Origin: Saxidomus purpurata
Lineage: Eukaryota; Mollusca; Bivalvia; Venerida; Veneridae
DNA: 64,000 nucleotides
Assembly: GCA_022818135.1 (NCBI GenBank)
Contig: JAFMSR010000016.1
Location: 3,531,290-3,595,289, forward strand
Direction of reading: 5' to 3'
Part shown: positions 22,840 to 35,350 of the stretch, piece after piece
Layout of the letters: each line of letters opens with the position of its first letter
How positions within the stretch are numbered: the stretch's first letter is position 1
Translations under genes and position numbers: made by a program
Notes under the pieces: generated by a model
Databases searched by the model: none
Seen by the model: the letters and a program-made list of their open reading frames with translations, nothing else
What the model was told of the DNA's origin: nothing

Positions 22840-23375
22840 TCAAACCCTAACCCCGTTATGTCTTCTGGGCATGTACGTCATACATCCGTTAATGAAACTT
22901 GCTGATAAGGATCCCTGCAAATTGTAGATGTTCCCTATTGTTTTTTGGGTCAGTGAGTCAAAGGTCAAGGACACAGTGACTTCTGATAGCAATTCCTTGA
23001 TAACACTCTACAGGTCACAATTTTCATTCAACTTTCATCAAACTTGCGCAGAAGGCTCCCTTTAACATGTAGATGTTTCCTATTGATTTTGGAGTCAAAG
23101 GTCAAGGTCATAGTGACCTCCTTTAGATTTGATAAAGCTCTACAGGTCACAGTTTTCATTCGACTTTCATCAAACTTGCTCAGAAAATTCCTTGCAACAT
23201 GTAGATGATCCTATTATTTTTGGGGTCAGTGGGTCAAAGGTCAAGGTGACAGTGACCTGTAATAGCTTGTTCTTGATAACGCATTAAATCAAAGTGCTGA
23301 AGGCACTGAATTTGTTTAGGTACACACATTCCTGTGCCTCTGATCTCACTGCTCTTCTTATATAAAAAAATTAAC
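22840..23375 (+). repeat. Tandem cores of about 138 bp, family 8
   Basis: GTCAAAGGTCAAGGTCAnAGTGACCT...CTACAGGTCACA...TTTCATCAAACTTG recurs three times (about 22965, 23095, 23235). No clear 5' hairpin; a possible 3' end CACTGCTCTTCTTAT occurs at 23347. Related sequence lies at 32290-32654. Confidence 0.5.
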
Positions 23376-23699
23376 ACTTTGAAATATGACCTGGACAAAG
23401 TCACAAGGGTAGAAAATGCATGAAATAATTTCAGTCAGGTAATGGTTCGATACTCCATTGAAAGAAGTTTTCTATGTAGTTGTGAAATTGGGACTGGCAA
23501 TTGAAGTAAATATGTTTATCAAACAATGGTATTGAGCTCCGAAAGGAAATCATTAAAATGACAAATTCACAGTGACCTTAGCCTAAAAGTACCAGGTATG
23601 ATAGTGCTGAACAAAGCCATTCCTTTTTAAATATCTGATGGTGATGATGTTCAATTTTTTTTAAATATCTGCTTTAAATTGAAGGCAATATATCAAGGA

Positions 23700-25590
23700 T
23701 CAGTTTGAACAAATGGCCAATAAAGCCCCTTTATCGCTTATCTGGCTTCAGAGAAAATGGTTAGGTATTACTATATAAGCCTTGGTAAAATCTGTGAACC
23801 CCTGAATGAGTCAATATTTTGAGCCAGTTGTCATGAATTAAGCAGTCTTGACAGAGGCCCTCTAGACAATGGTGTATACCAAATACCATAGCCCTTTGCC
23901 TTCCGGCTTCTGAATTTTTCCTTTCCATTGCTATGGAAACCAAAGGTGTGCATATATGGAATTATCTGAACAATTTTGATACGGATTCAACATTGGCTAA
24001 GTGGTGTTAGAGGAGATGGTGTTTCAAGGTAAAGGTTAAAGGTCATACAACAAATGGTGAGTGTTATAATAGCTCCAAGACTAGAGACAGACACCTTAAC
24101 CTCTACTCCACCACTTTGTGACAGGTGTGCTGAAAAGGGAAGAATGCAAGAGACATATGATACCAAATCAACAATAGATTTTTAGTCGCAATTTCAATCC
24201 TTGGAAAGACAAACAAGGTCCAGCCAAATATTGTACCAGACTTCCAGAGGCATGATTTGAATAAAGTAGATGGAAGACCACTAGACAATGTTACACACCC
24301 AATACCTAAGCTCAAGGCATTGTAGTTTTCAAAAACCAGATTTTTGAAGTGATTTCTATACCAATCGACCCCTGGGCAGGGCATTTTGTGACCCCGAGGG
24401 CGTGATTTGAACACACTTTGAAGAGGATTGCAAACTAAATACATAGGACAATCATACATCCTATAACTGACAGACTGATAACAAGTTGTCAGAGGACAAG
24501 CAGACAAAGAGTCTGGCTGCTTTACAGAAAGCAACATAATTATAGTTGCTTTGGGAATGTTGATCTAAAAAGTAATTTTTGCAGACAGAAACATGTATAT
24601 TTGTGTAGAAATGTTTATGGAAAAAAACAAATAACAAGTTACAATGCATTGTATATACATAATTACATATGAAGTAACAAAACAAACCCCCAAGGTCAAA
24701 AACAAGCAATATCTTAAGGATCATGGATAAACAAGAATAGACAATGAATTTAAAAAATACCCTGGCAACGCCACATTGACAAAGAAACACCAAAATCGCT
24801 CCTCCTGCTGCTATTGGCTAAAACATAAGGTCAAAGGGTCAATTTTGACATGGGGGACATGATTTGTGTATACTAAGCCCATGTTAAATTACCCAGGAGC
24901 TGTAAATTTTGACCCTGGGTTCACAATTTTAACAATCTTGTTAGAGGTTTACAAGGTTATCCCACATGCTAAATATTTAAGCTCTACACTTTGTGGTTTA
25001 AGAGAAGAAGATTTTTAGAGTTTATCCTATATAGTCTAATCAAAGGTGAAACCTCAGTGCAGGGTCAATCTTGAGTTAAGCTTCATAATACATGTATGAA
25101 CAATCTTGTTTGATATCCCGTAGGTTACGTCACATGCTGAATATCTAAGCTGTAGGCCTTGTAGTTTCAGAGAAGCAGATTTTTCAAGTTTTTCCTATAT
25201 AAGCTACAGTATGTAAAAACAAGTGACCCCCATGCCGGGTCAATTTTGGACCGGGGATCGTTATTTAAACAATCTTGGTTGAGGTCCACTAGGCCATGCC
25301 ATAGCCAAATATCTAAGCTCTATGCTTTCCTTTCTTGAGAATAAGATTTATAAAGTTTTTTCTTTCTGTCACCATGGCAACCAGAGTTCTGCATGGAATC
25401 GAATTATTTGAACAACCTTGAAAAGGCTTTGTGTAAGGCACATCCCTTCCAAGTTAAATCATTATTGGGCAAGTGGTTTCAGAGGAAATGCCCTTTGAAG
25501 GACAATGTTGATGGATGTGCTATGTACCACAGATTGAATGCGATCCTAATACAATAAAGCTCACTCTGGAACTTTGTTAACTTTGTAAAG
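23700..25590 (-). mobile_element. Degenerate family 3 HINE copy in reverse
   Basis: Read on the minus strand, it starts near 25585 with AAAGTTCCAGAGTGAGCT and TTAGGATCGCATTC, then cores with AAACCACAAnGnnTAGAGCTTA and TTTAGCATGTGG, GGTCAAAATTGACCC. It is well diverged. A 144-codon minus-strand frame at 24103-24537 is a reading of these cores. Confidence 0.55.
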
Positions 25591-26640
25591 TGTTATCCTG
25601 GTTTAAAGGGACATACCCTATAACTGATGACAAACTACATGACCTCCAAAACATAAATACATAGAATCTTAGGAAGTATTATAAAAACCTAAATGTTTTA
25701 ACCATTTTTAAAAAATCAGCAGTTTAAAATACACTGCAATTACCATAAACTATTCAATATAAGATTTTTTGTACTGTGGATGTACAGTTACTGTAGTACA
25801 ATAAATGGGTTGATATGATTTATTACAGAAAGCCTAAATATTTGTGACCTCAATTACTTGTGGTAAAATTAGGCATTTTTCGCCATGGCTTCTTCTTTGA
25901 AATTGTACTTATTTATTGTTTTACGTTCATTGACATGATTGAACACATAAACTATTTTTGAGAATATAATCTGCTAGATGTAGGGAGTGCCCCTTTAAAA
26001 TGTAGAAAGATAACAACTGTGTTCATATACCAAAGATGTCCCAACTTTGGCAGAAATAGGAATCATAATAAAAGTAATAGCTGAATTTTTCTTTATCAGC
26101 TGCTTAGTTGTAAATGTTTGAAATTTATAATTGACCCTGTATTATAAATGAAGAGTTAGGAAACAAGTAACCAATGTGATTGGTGTTAATGGTCAAAACT
26201 GCAAAGTCTCTTTCATAAGTTAATGTCATTTCATTGTTTACATTTTTGACAAATTTCCCCGTCTGATGAATTATACACACATTTGCGATGATGATGTACA
26301 GATGGAGAGGAGTCACAAAACGACAAGTTATTCCAAAGTATCATTATCTTTCCCAATTTCGAAGAAGACAGTTTCTACATTGTAAATCCGAACTGAGCTA
26401 GGTTATGTTAACCGTCTTGCTCCCTCTTTCAATTTCCAGTCTTATCATGCTAATTGGCCCTGTCATTCTGGCAATTTACACATCCTCATTATTTTCTGTA
26501 TCAAGAGCCCATTTCAACAGGGTGATGGTCTTGAAAGACTTTCACAATTTCGAAGAAACAGTTCTGCATGCTAGTCTTCTATTCCAATTGCCTCAACTTC
26601 TACCACATTGACATCCAGGGGCGCATCACATTTCTGCAAG
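25591..26640. other. Intron sequence, no feature seen
   Basis: AT-rich single-copy-looking sequence without splice-bounded coding frames or element ends. Confidence 0.4.
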
Positions 26641-26649
26641 AACAGATTG

Positions 26650-27290
26650 GAAAATTTAATATCAAATTAAATATGAAGAAATGAATAAATGTGACCTAAC
26701 AATCTGATTGGTTAATTGGTCAGTATGATGTTAGTGCAAAGCAAAGAATGGGCAATATCTCTCCTGCTTTTCTTGGCTTTGCACATCCAGGCACTGATTA
26801 ATTATTTACATTCAGGAAAGGTGATTCCGTGGCTGTCAACACTGGTTTCTATGTTTAACTTTGAATAATACAAAAACCAAAATTAAAAATGAAAGAAAAA
26901 GACGGTCTACCATTTCCTTGTAACTGTCAAATTGGATTAATGATAATAGAATCTTGTTAAAAGCTTTTTGTTACTTTTGAAATAAAGTTAAACTTGCATA
27001 AGAGTCTACGGTAAAGACTGACTTTTCACATTTTACAGAATGAAGAAATGAACACGATCGGATAATCCAATTGGTTAGCTGGTCAGTATGATGCCACGGC
27101 AAAGCTGAGAATAATTATTATATGCAAAAGCTATTTGCTTCTTTTAAAATAAATTTAAACTTGCATATTAGTCAAAGGTAAAGACCAAGTTTTGACCTTT
27201 AACCGAATGAAGAAATAACCTAATAATCTGATTGGTTAACTGATTAACTGGTCAGTACGATGTGATAGTGAAGCCAAGAATAGCAAATTC
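26650..27290. repeat. Degenerate tandem repeat, three units
   Basis: AATGAAGAAAT... followed by ATCnGATTGGTTAACTGGTCA and GTATGATG recurs at about 26672, 27041 and 27207; the last two units are about 160 bp apart and also share AAACTTGCATA. Each unit includes an ATTGG (reverse CCAAT) motif. Confidence 0.5.
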
Positions 27291-27403
27291 TTGGCAGCTC
27301 TTCGGGTCTGTGAAAACAGTCATCAATGTTATATTAATTATAAGTTTGTAAAATTGGTCGTTCTTGTAGTCGAAAAATTGAAAGTTAGCGAAATTCGCTT
27401 CTG

Positions 27404-29640
27404 CATCAACTTGTACCTTAGTCAACTTGTACCTTAGTCATCTCGTACCTGAATTGGTCAACTCGTACGGTTAAGAAAGTCAACTCGTACCCTTTGTAGT
27501 CAACTCATACCTTTTGTTTCAAAACTGATATTTCAGGTGAAAGTCAGTTATTGTCAAATGTTAGTAAGCTGCTTTTATCATAAAACATGTATATGTTAAG
27601 TTGAAAAAAATAAAATTTATGATTGAAATGTTATAAAAGTTATGTTTTTAGCTCACCTGAGCTGGCTCAGGGTGAGCTATTAGGATCGATGAATGTCCGT
27701 CGTCTGTCCACACTTAGTTCGTTAACACTCTAGTGGTCACATTTTTGCCTCAATTGTCACGAAACTTGGTCAGGATGTTTGTCCCAGGAATTACTCGGAC
27801 GAGTTCGAATATGGGTCAACTCGGGTGAAAAACTAGGTCACATGACCCAAAAATAGAAAAATCTTGTTAAGGCTCTAAAGGCTACTCTGTCAGTCCAAAT
27901 ATCCTGGCAGTTTGTCAGAAAGGTTGTTTGGTTGATTTCTAGCTCAAGTATTAATATGGGTCACCTGGGGTCAAAAACTAGGTCACAGAGCCCAAATATG
28001 GAAAAACCTTGTTAACACTCTAGAGGTAACATTTTCAGCCCAAATATCCTGGAAATATGTCAGAAAGGTTGTTTCGATGATTTCTAGCCCAAGTTTGAAT
28101 ATGGGTCATCTGGGGTCAAAAACTAGGTCACAGAGCCCAAATATGGAAAAACATTCTTAACACTCTAGAGGTAACATTTTCAGCCAAAATATCCTGGAAA
28201 TATGTCAGAAAGGTTGTTTCGATGATTTCTAGCCCAAGTTTGAATATGGGTCATCTGGGGTCAAAAACTAGGTCACAGAGCCCATATATGGAAAAACATT
28301 CTTAACACTCTAGAGGTAACATTTTCAGCCCAGATATCCTGGAAATTTGTCAGAAAGGTTGTTTCGATGATTTCTAGCCCAAGGTTGATTATGGGTCATC
28401 TGGGGTCAAAAACTAGGTCACAGAGCCCAAATATGGAAAAACCTTGTTAACACTCTAGATGTTACATTTTCAGCCCAGATATCCTTGAAATTTGTCAGAA
28501 AGGTTGTTTCGATGATTTCTAGCTCAAGTTCGAATATGGGTTATCTGGGGTCAAAAACTAGGTCACAGAGCCCAAATGTGGAAAAAACTTGTTAACACTC
28601 TAGAGGTTACATTTTCATCCCAAATATCCTTGAAATTTGTCAGAAAGGTTGTTTCTATGATTTCTAGCTCACGTTTGAATATGGGTCATCTGGGGTCAAA
28701 AACTAGGTCACAGAGTCCAAATATGGAAAAGCCTTGTTAATACTCTAGAGGTAACATTTTCTGCCCAAATATCCTGGAAATCTGTCAGAAAGGTTGTTTC
28801 TATGATTCCTAGCTCAAGTTCGAATATGGGTCATCTAGGGTCAAAAACTAGGTCACAGAGCCCAAATATGGAAAAACCTTGTTAACACTCTAGAGGTAAC
28901 ATTTTCAGCCCAAATATCCTGGAAATTTGTCAGAAAGGTTGTTTCGATGATTTCTAGCAACTTTGTTAAAAGCAGTTGTACTCGGGTGAGCGATAAAGGG
29001 CCATGATGGCCCTCTTGTTTTAACTTTCTCTGTTGCGTGCAAGAAAATAAATATCTTTGTAGGGTATTTTCATTCGAAAAGTAACTAGTCTTCTCAAAAT
29101 TCAGTTAACTGTTACTGTCACTTGATCTGAAATTCCATCGCCCTGAACAGAAAATTAAAGTTTGTACATAAATCGGTACAAAAATAAAACAGGAAGCAAA
29201 TTAACTTATTTTATGAGCGTGTCTACAAACCTAATTTCGATGTCCGAGGGCCTATTGTATCTTAAAAAACCTTAGTTGAACTGAAATAAAACATATTTTC
29301 GTCATTAACATGATGAAAATAATACAATTTTCGAAAGTCCCGTTATTAATTATTTTAGAAACGCTATAAACAAATGATTACGTAGGGTACGAGTTGACTT
29401 TTTTTCAAAACATTTTCATTTGTTCCATTTTCTGATACAATTTTGCAAAATAAGAGCAAAATAAAGTTTTTCAATGCAAATATTTAATGATGATTGATAA
29501 AAAAATACTATTATCTCAAAGATATTGCATAAAAAAGTTTAAGGTACGAGTTGACTTTTTCGAAAAAAAAATCAGGTACGAGTTGACCAATTCAGGTACG
29601 AGATGACTAAGGTACGAATTGACTTAGGTACGAGTCGACT
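27404..29640. mobile_element. Inverted element with GTACGAGTTGAC arrays, carrying a HINE
   Basis: The left end repeats GTCAACTCGTACC-like 15-mers (27404-27520); the right end (29540-29640) repeats GGTACGAGTTGACT in the opposite sense. About 70 bp align between the ends, including AGTCATCTCGTACCTGAATT. A further motif is at 29388. The HINE-like element 27645-29020 fills much of the interior. No target duplication or transposase is seen. Confidence 0.65.
27645..29020 (+). mobile_element. HINE-like family 9, complete (145 bp cores)
   Basis: TTTTTAGCTCACCTGAGCTGG and CTCAGGGTGAGCTATTAGG form the 5' hairpin; GTCCGTCGTCTGTCC follows. About eight cores with CTGGGGTCAAAAACTAGG start near 27968, 28112, 28257, 28402, 28547, 28692 and 28837, 145 bp apart. 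The 3' end reads CGGGTGAGCGATAAAGGGCC, ATGATGGCCCTCTTGTTT. It shares both ends with family 3 but not the cores. Confidence 0.8.
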
Positions 29641-29764
29641 GGTTACCCGAAATTCGACCAAAAACGAATTATCTCAGAATATGCTCAAGTCGTCACTTAA
29701 ATATTTTGACTACATATAGGGAGACTAATGACTAACAGAAAAAAATATTTGCATGAAAAACTGT

Positions 29765-30025
29765 CAGTTTACTGTACAGTATTGTCATATTCTGCTTTTA
29801 TACTGTGACATGACGTTTGATATTTGTAAGAGTTGACTTTTTGAACCGTACGAGTTGACCAATTCATGTATGAAATGACTAGGTTCATGTAGTTTCGAAG
29901 CCAGATATGGGTACGAGTTGACTTATGTACGAATTGACCCGTAAGCTTTGTAAGCATTTATAACACAGTTTTTAATCATGTGTCATGACAAGTGACACAT
30001 CAAGCATACAGTATCTAAAGTATAC
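29765..30025 (+). repeat. Paralogous copy of the intron before Ig exon 3
   Basis: TTTACTGT...TGTCATATTCT, TTTGATATTTGTAAG, TTTTTAATCATGTG and CACATCAAGCATA match 36461-36565 in order. The copy here is split at 29830-29945 by a short GTACGAGTTGAC-type insertion. No Ig exon follows it. Confidence 0.55.
29830..29945. mobile_element. Minimal GTACGAGTTGAC-family insertion
   Basis: About 115 bp with AGTTGACTTTTTGAACCG, GTACGAGTTGACC and GGGTACGAGTTGACTTATG interrupts a segment that is continuous at 36515. GTAAG occurs on both sides. It is a solo or internally deleted copy of the family at 27404-29640. Confidence 0.5.
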
Positions 30026-31460
30026 ATGCTGAAACAGTTCTTTCGAAATACCAAAATACTTACAATATAAAGAAACCTAGACTCTAGACTAAAGTGCGTT
30101 TGGCCAATTTTGTTCGTACAAATGGCGCAGGAACTCCTAAGGGAGATAATCATATTATCACTATACCATTAAGTCTCAATAATTAAGACTCCAAACGCAG
30201 ACCCATTTTACATACGGACATTTTATAGTTATCTGCACTTTTATGTCTCAGCCAGAAACCACAATGAAAGATTTATCTGAAAGGTCACCAAACAAACACA
30301 GAATGTAAACACGAGACTTGATACATGTAGCTTGACCTACTTTTGCACAGTTTGCGTTGGTCTTACAGATTGGTCGCACAATTGAAAAAAAATTAGGCTA
30401 TACAAAGAGTCAAATGAAAGCAACACTATACAATCACAAAAATATGTGTAACATAAACAAGTAATATCTTTAAAAAAAAAAGGTGGTCGACGTATGTGAC
30501 GTAATAAACACATTTTGTGTTTCAGAAGGCTCCCGGGCAGTACACTGCTTATTCCGGTACCGAAACGCTAGCCAATAATCAATGACGCTAGATGTCCGGC
30601 CCCGGACAACACCTCGTTGAATACAAAAGTTGATCTTCGTACTGTCCAGAAACCTTGACGTGTTCTGTTTTTTCTTTTTTTGCAACATGATTTATTATAA
30701 ATAACTATAATATAAAAAAAATATACACATTTTGTGTTTCAGAAGGCTCCCGGGCAGTACACTGCTTATTCCGGTACCGAAACGCTAGCCAATAATTTGC
30801 AGATTCTGATTGGTCACATTATAACGAAGTTGGTTAGCAACGCGTCCATACCAACGGAAGTTCAAATCAAAAGTATACGACTACGTCGAAAAAACAGCTA
30901 CATATACTCACGTTTGTTTACACGGTCATTAAAAATGCTCCGACCTGTTAAGCGGAGGTATGATCACGTATGTCCAAATTTGTTCAGTTGGGCGGAATAT
31001 TCTCACATTATCCAAGTCATTACAATCACAGTTGAAACATGTATTAATTAGGATTAAACATGGCTCCAGTATGATTGTTGATATATCTATTCTCGCCAAT
31101 TCGATTTTGTGTCGTTTAAGATTAATAAGTATTAGACTACTTTTTTGAGCGTAGCCAAAACCTGACAGTTAAGTGTTAATCGGTTGAGTAAAGACCCACG
31201 CGATATGATAAGATCACTGCACATTTCTATTTACAATTCGGTCATTTTATTTATATTTACAACATTATGTTTAAAACTAAGTTTGTTTTGCATTGAGATA
31301 TTATATTATTTGTTCGATCATTTAATATTTTACCCTTATGATCATAACATATTTTGAAGAATGCGATCTTGTTGTCGGAACTATTTCGTGACGGATGTGC
31401 ATTTGTACTGCCGGAACTATTTGCAACTTTGGTACTAGAAAGGCTTTTGAAAACCACTAC
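30026..31460. other. Intron with a promoter-like direct duplication
   Basis: A 73 bp block with TTTGTGTTTCAGAAGGCTCC, TTCCGGTACCGAAACG and AGCCAATAAT occurs at 30508-30581 and again at 30726-30799. ATTGG, CCAAT and GTTAGCAACGCG motifs follow the second copy. Frames here (for example 30734-31051) match no family I recognise. The rest of the stretch shows nothing. Confidence 0.4.
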
Positions 31461-31462
31461 TA

Positions 31463-32234
31463 CACTGCGACCTCGTTATAACGCGGATCGTTATAACGCG
31501 GATCCCGGTATAACGCGGTTGGGTCTTGGCTCCCAAAAATTTCGGGATCGACCAAAATCATATCTGTCAAAAAAAGCATTGTCCCTATACAAAACAAATG
31601 TTCGAAAACGTAAATAAACAACATGGCAGGTAGTTAATTGATCTTTGTCACTTGCGCGGTATCAAGCGTCTATAAACAAAGAAGTGTTAAAACAATTACG
31701 GCTTACTGGTATTTTTTCACGGCTCCGTTATTCACAAGCTGACCTCTTTGTTTGTTAAACAATAACTTCTAAATCGTGTGAATTAATATTTGTTTGCGCA
31801 TCTTTGATTGCAGGCTTACCTGAACTTAAATAAATCAATTACAAAACTGTTATTGTTTGTTTTAACAAAAAAGTACTTTCACTTTAGCCATCATTTTCGG
31901 AAAATGGATGTAGATCTATATACTTTCGTTTTCAATAGCAAATATTTACGTAAGAATTTCTCTTTTATACATTTAATTTCGTCCTTAATTAACTAATTTA
32001 TTTTACATAGAATCATTATTTTCTACAATTTAACCTCTCGATTTCATAAAAACATGATGCGTGCTAAACATCAATATGCTTTAATTTAGTTAGGTGGGTG
32101 GGGTACTCGCGTTATGTACGCGTTATGCAAGAAACCAGCGGCCGATGATCAGACCGCGTTATAAAAAGAGTCTCACTTATAACGCGGTCTGACCAGTTGG
32201 ACCCCGACTACCGCGTTATAACGGGGTTGCAGTG
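31463..32234. mobile_element. Pogo/Tigger-like MITE with TATAACGCGG repeats
   Basis: Ends CACTGCGACCTCGTTATAAC and, inverted, CACTGCAACCCCGTTATAAC are flanked by TA at 31461-31462 and 32235-32236. TTATAACGCGG recurs three times at the left and three times at the right. The 772 bp interior has only short frames. This end sequence is widespread in invertebrate pogo-like elements (general knowledge). Confidence 0.8.
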
Positions 32235-32289
32235 TATATTTATTTGGGTTGAAACCCAAACAAATAAAAATCAATCTCAAATAGTTTTG

Positions 32290-32654
32290 TGAACACGGGG
32301 CCAGGTCACAGTTTCCTTTCAGCTTTCATCAAACTTGTTCAGACTGTTCCCTGTAACATTTAGATGATCCCTATTGATTTTGGGGTCAGTGGGTTAAAGG
32401 TCAAGGTCACAGTGATGCTGAGTAGTAAAGCGGTTTCCGGATGATAACTCAAGAACGCTTGGGCCTAGTATCTTGAAACTTAATGTGGAGGTTGGTCATG
32501 ACCAGCAGATGACCCCTATTGATTTTGAGGTCAGTAAGTCCAAGGAGGCCAGAAAAAAATAATTTTGTTTTATCAAACAGATTTTCACAATACTTACTGG
32601 AAACATTCCAATCAATCCAGTAAAGCGATACTGGCCCTTTTGGGCCTCTTGTTT
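32290..32654 (+). mobile_element. Family 8-like HINE fragment with 3' end
   Basis: It contains GGGTTAAAGGTCAAGGTCAC and a CGGTTTCCGGATGATAACTC core, and ends with CAGTAAAGCGATACTGG, the hairpin GGCCCttttGGGCC and CTCTTGTTTTT. The same terminus is at 2010-2058. Confidence 0.6.
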
Positions 32655-33040
32655 TTGCATAGGCTTATAAAGGAAAAACTTTAGAATCTTTTTCTCTGAA
32701 ACTTCAAGGCCTAGAGCTTAGATATTTAGCATGTGGCATAACCTAGTGGACCTCTAGCAAGATAGATCAAATTATGACCCCTGGCTCAAAATTGACCCCA
32801 CCCTGGGGTCTCTTGATTTTACATAGGCTTATAGAGGAAAACTTTAAAAATCTTTATTTCTGAAATCACAAGGCCCAGAGCTAAGATATTTGGCATGCAT
32901 CAGTGCCTAATTGACATCTTCCAAGATTATTCAAATCATGTCCCCCAGGTCAAATTTGACCCTTTCTGCTATTGATGACCTTGTGTTACAGCCAATGGTA
33001 GCCAGGTGAGATATATAGGGCCATCTTGGCCCTCTTGTTT
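32655..33040 (+). mobile_element. Family 3 HINE fragment with 3' end
   Basis: Cores with AGGCCTAGAGCTTAGATATT end in GCCAGGTGAGATATATAGGG and CCATCTTGGCCCTCTTGTTT. The next 85 bp (33041-33126) are a family 2 3' end, ATCACATTTAGTGGTAGGTC. Confidence 0.6.
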
Positions 33041-33125
33041 GCTAGGTGTTCTGTTACTAATTACTTCTATAGTTGACAAAGCAGTCTTGAGGGGGTATTA
33101 ATCACATTTAGTGGTAGGTCTAGTT

Positions 33126-35350
33126 AGCTCACCTGGCACAAAGTGCCAGAGTGAGCTATTAGGATCACTCACCGTCCAGGGTCCGTCGTCCGTCCGTCCG
33201 TCTGTCCGTCCACCATTCCCTTCAAACGACATCTCCTCTGAAACCACTGGGCCAATGTTGATGAGACTTTGCAGGAATGTTCCTTGCATGAAGCTTTATC
33301 AAAGTTGTTCAAAGAATTCCATTCCATGCAGAACTCTGGTTGCTATGGCAACAAATAGGAAAAACTTAAAAAATCTTCTCTGAAACCACAAGGCCTAGAG
33401 CTTAGATATTTAGCATGTGGCATTGTCTAGTGGACATCTACCAAGATTGTTCAAATTATAACCCCCGGGTCAAAATTGACCCGGCCTGGGGGGTCACTTG
33501 GTTTTACATAGGCTTATATAAGAAAAAGTTAAAAATTTTCTTCTCTGAAACCACAAGGCTTAGAGCTAAGATATTTAGCATGTAGCACTGTCTAGTGGAC
33601 CACTACCAAGATTGTTCAAATTATGACCCCCAGGTCAAAATTGACCCTGCCCTGGGTATCACTTAGTTTAACATAGTCTTATATAGAAAAAGATAAAAAA
33701 TCTTCTTCTCTGAAACCACAAGGCCTAGAGCTTAGATATTTGGCATGTAGCATTGCCTAGTAGACCTCTTCAAAGTTTGTTCAAATTATGCCCCTGGGGT
33801 CAAAATTGGCCTTTCCCAATCTTGTATATGCTTATGTTGGAAAAATTAAATAAATCTTCTCTGAAACCACAAGGCCTAGAGCTTAGATATTTAGCATGTG
33901 GCCATGCCTAGTGGACCTCTACTAAGATTCTTTAAATTATGATACTCAGCTCAAACTATACCACGCCAAGGGGTCTCTTGATTTTACATAGGCTTATTAG
34001 TAATTTAATAGATGACTGGATATCAGCAGTCAACAGCCACAACCTAGTAGGTACAATATTTCTAGATCTAAGAAAAGCTTTTGACCTTGTTAACCACACC
34101 ATTCTAATTGAAAAACCCCAAACATACGACTTTTCTCTAAACACTTTACAATGGTTTCAGTCATACTTAGCAGACAGGTCACAAAATGTATGTATTGAAA
34201 GTAATCTTTCAACAGCAATAAGTATATCATCTGGTGTGCCACAAGGCTCGGTTCTAGGTCCCATTTATTTGTCATCTACATTAATGACCAACCATAACAT
34301 CTTCTTTATTCTAAAACCGATATGTTTGCTGATGACACAACTATTACAGTTAAAGGTCAAACAGTTGAAGAAGTTCACCATATTTTACAAAAAGAACTAG
34401 ATACTGTACAGAAGTGGTGTGACAACAATTTTATGGTTCCAAATGCACAAAAAACAAAAGCAATGTATATATCATCATCAACTCGCATTGAAAACAAAAT
34501 TAAAATGTCACAGTCCACCCAGTTAAACCTTAAAGATCAGGCAATTGAATACACTAACTCAGAAAAACTTCTTGGAATACAAGTTGATAGCAGTCTAAAA
34601 TGGAAAATACAGACTCAAAAAGTGTGATTCTCTGCTATATTTACTCGTACGGATAAACAATATCTGAATATTCACTCACGAAAACTCTTTCGATGGCTAT
34701 ATACTGCCACACCTAGATTACTGCTGTACTATATGGGGAAATTTAAGTGATGAACTAACAAATGATATTTACAAATTTCAAAAAAGAGCAGCATGTATTA
34801 TGCTTGACAAAGATTATAATACCCCCTCAGAAGATTTTTTCAAAGAATAGGATGGATGAAATTCAGTGATAGAGTTAACTTTAAGAAAGCTATTTTAGTA
34901 TATGAATCATTAAATGAAGATAATTCACTTCATACAATGGTCAAGCACATTGAGAGGAAGTGCAGTGTACAAGAACCATAACTCTATCTTGAAAAATTAC
35001 AGAGTTTTTGCCAAGAACAATATCTCTTTTTAGTTTGTTTGCAAGGTATTCTGTTACTACGAACTTCCTCAGTTTATAAAGCAGTCTTTTTGGGGTATTA
35101 ATCACATTTAGTGATAGCTCTAGTTATTATTATTATTATATAGGAAAAACTTTTAAAAATCTTTATTTCTGAAACCGCAAAGATTAGAGCTTAGATATTT
35201 GGCATGTATCATTGCCTAGTTGACATATTCCAAGAATGTTCAAATCATGTCTGCCAGATCAAAATTGACCCTTTCTGCTATTGATGACCTTGTATTATAG
35301 CCATTGGTAGCCAAGTGAGCGATATAGGGCAATCTTGGCCTTCTTGTATA
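33126..35350 (+). mobile_element. Family 3 HINE split by LINE and family 2 fragments
   Basis: It has the full 5' hairpin AGCTCACCTGGCACAAAGTG...CCAGAGTGAGCT, GTCCGTCGTCCGTCCG, and cores of about 145 bp to 33985. A LINE fragment (33990-34921) and a family 2 3' fragment (34925-35125) intervene. A family 3 3' end follows at 35140-35350 (AGTGAGCGATATAGGGCAA, TCTTGGCCTTCTTGT). Confidence 0.6.
33990..34921 (+). pseudogene. Non-LTR retrotransposon reverse transcriptase fragment
   Basis: Three frames carry RT landmarks in order: IFLDLRKAFDLVNH (motif A, with the F-D-x-V-x-H form), SSGVPQGSVLGP (motif B), MFADDTTI (the FADD catalytic motif, 34322), then QKWCDNNFMVPNAQKTK, and the thumb-like HLDYCCTIWG...FQKRAACIMLD. 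A frameshift between 34250 and 34322 and stops after 34627 break it. The endonuclease, 5' region and 3' tail are absent. The layout is of the jockey/CR1-like LINE kind; clade not settled. Confidence 0.8.

Noticed and set aside
23440..23460. GGTTCGATACTCC, like a tRNA box B
   Set aside because: No box A at a suitable distance and no cloverleaf can be drawn; not a tRNA or tRNA-derived SINE.
24103..24537. 144-codon minus-strand open frame
   Set aside because: It reads through a reversed family 3 HINE; its VTLSSGLPSTLFKSC phrase also appears in a core at 57300 in the forward copy, so it is repeat translation.
30734..31051. 105-codon frame after the duplicated promoter-like block
   Set aside because: Starts at a non-ATG codon in the duplicated block and shows no recognisable motif; not called as a gene.
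31354..31617. 87-codon frame across the left end of the TA-flanked MITE
   Set aside because: Its RYNADRYNAD repeat is the translated TATAACGCGGA terminal word.
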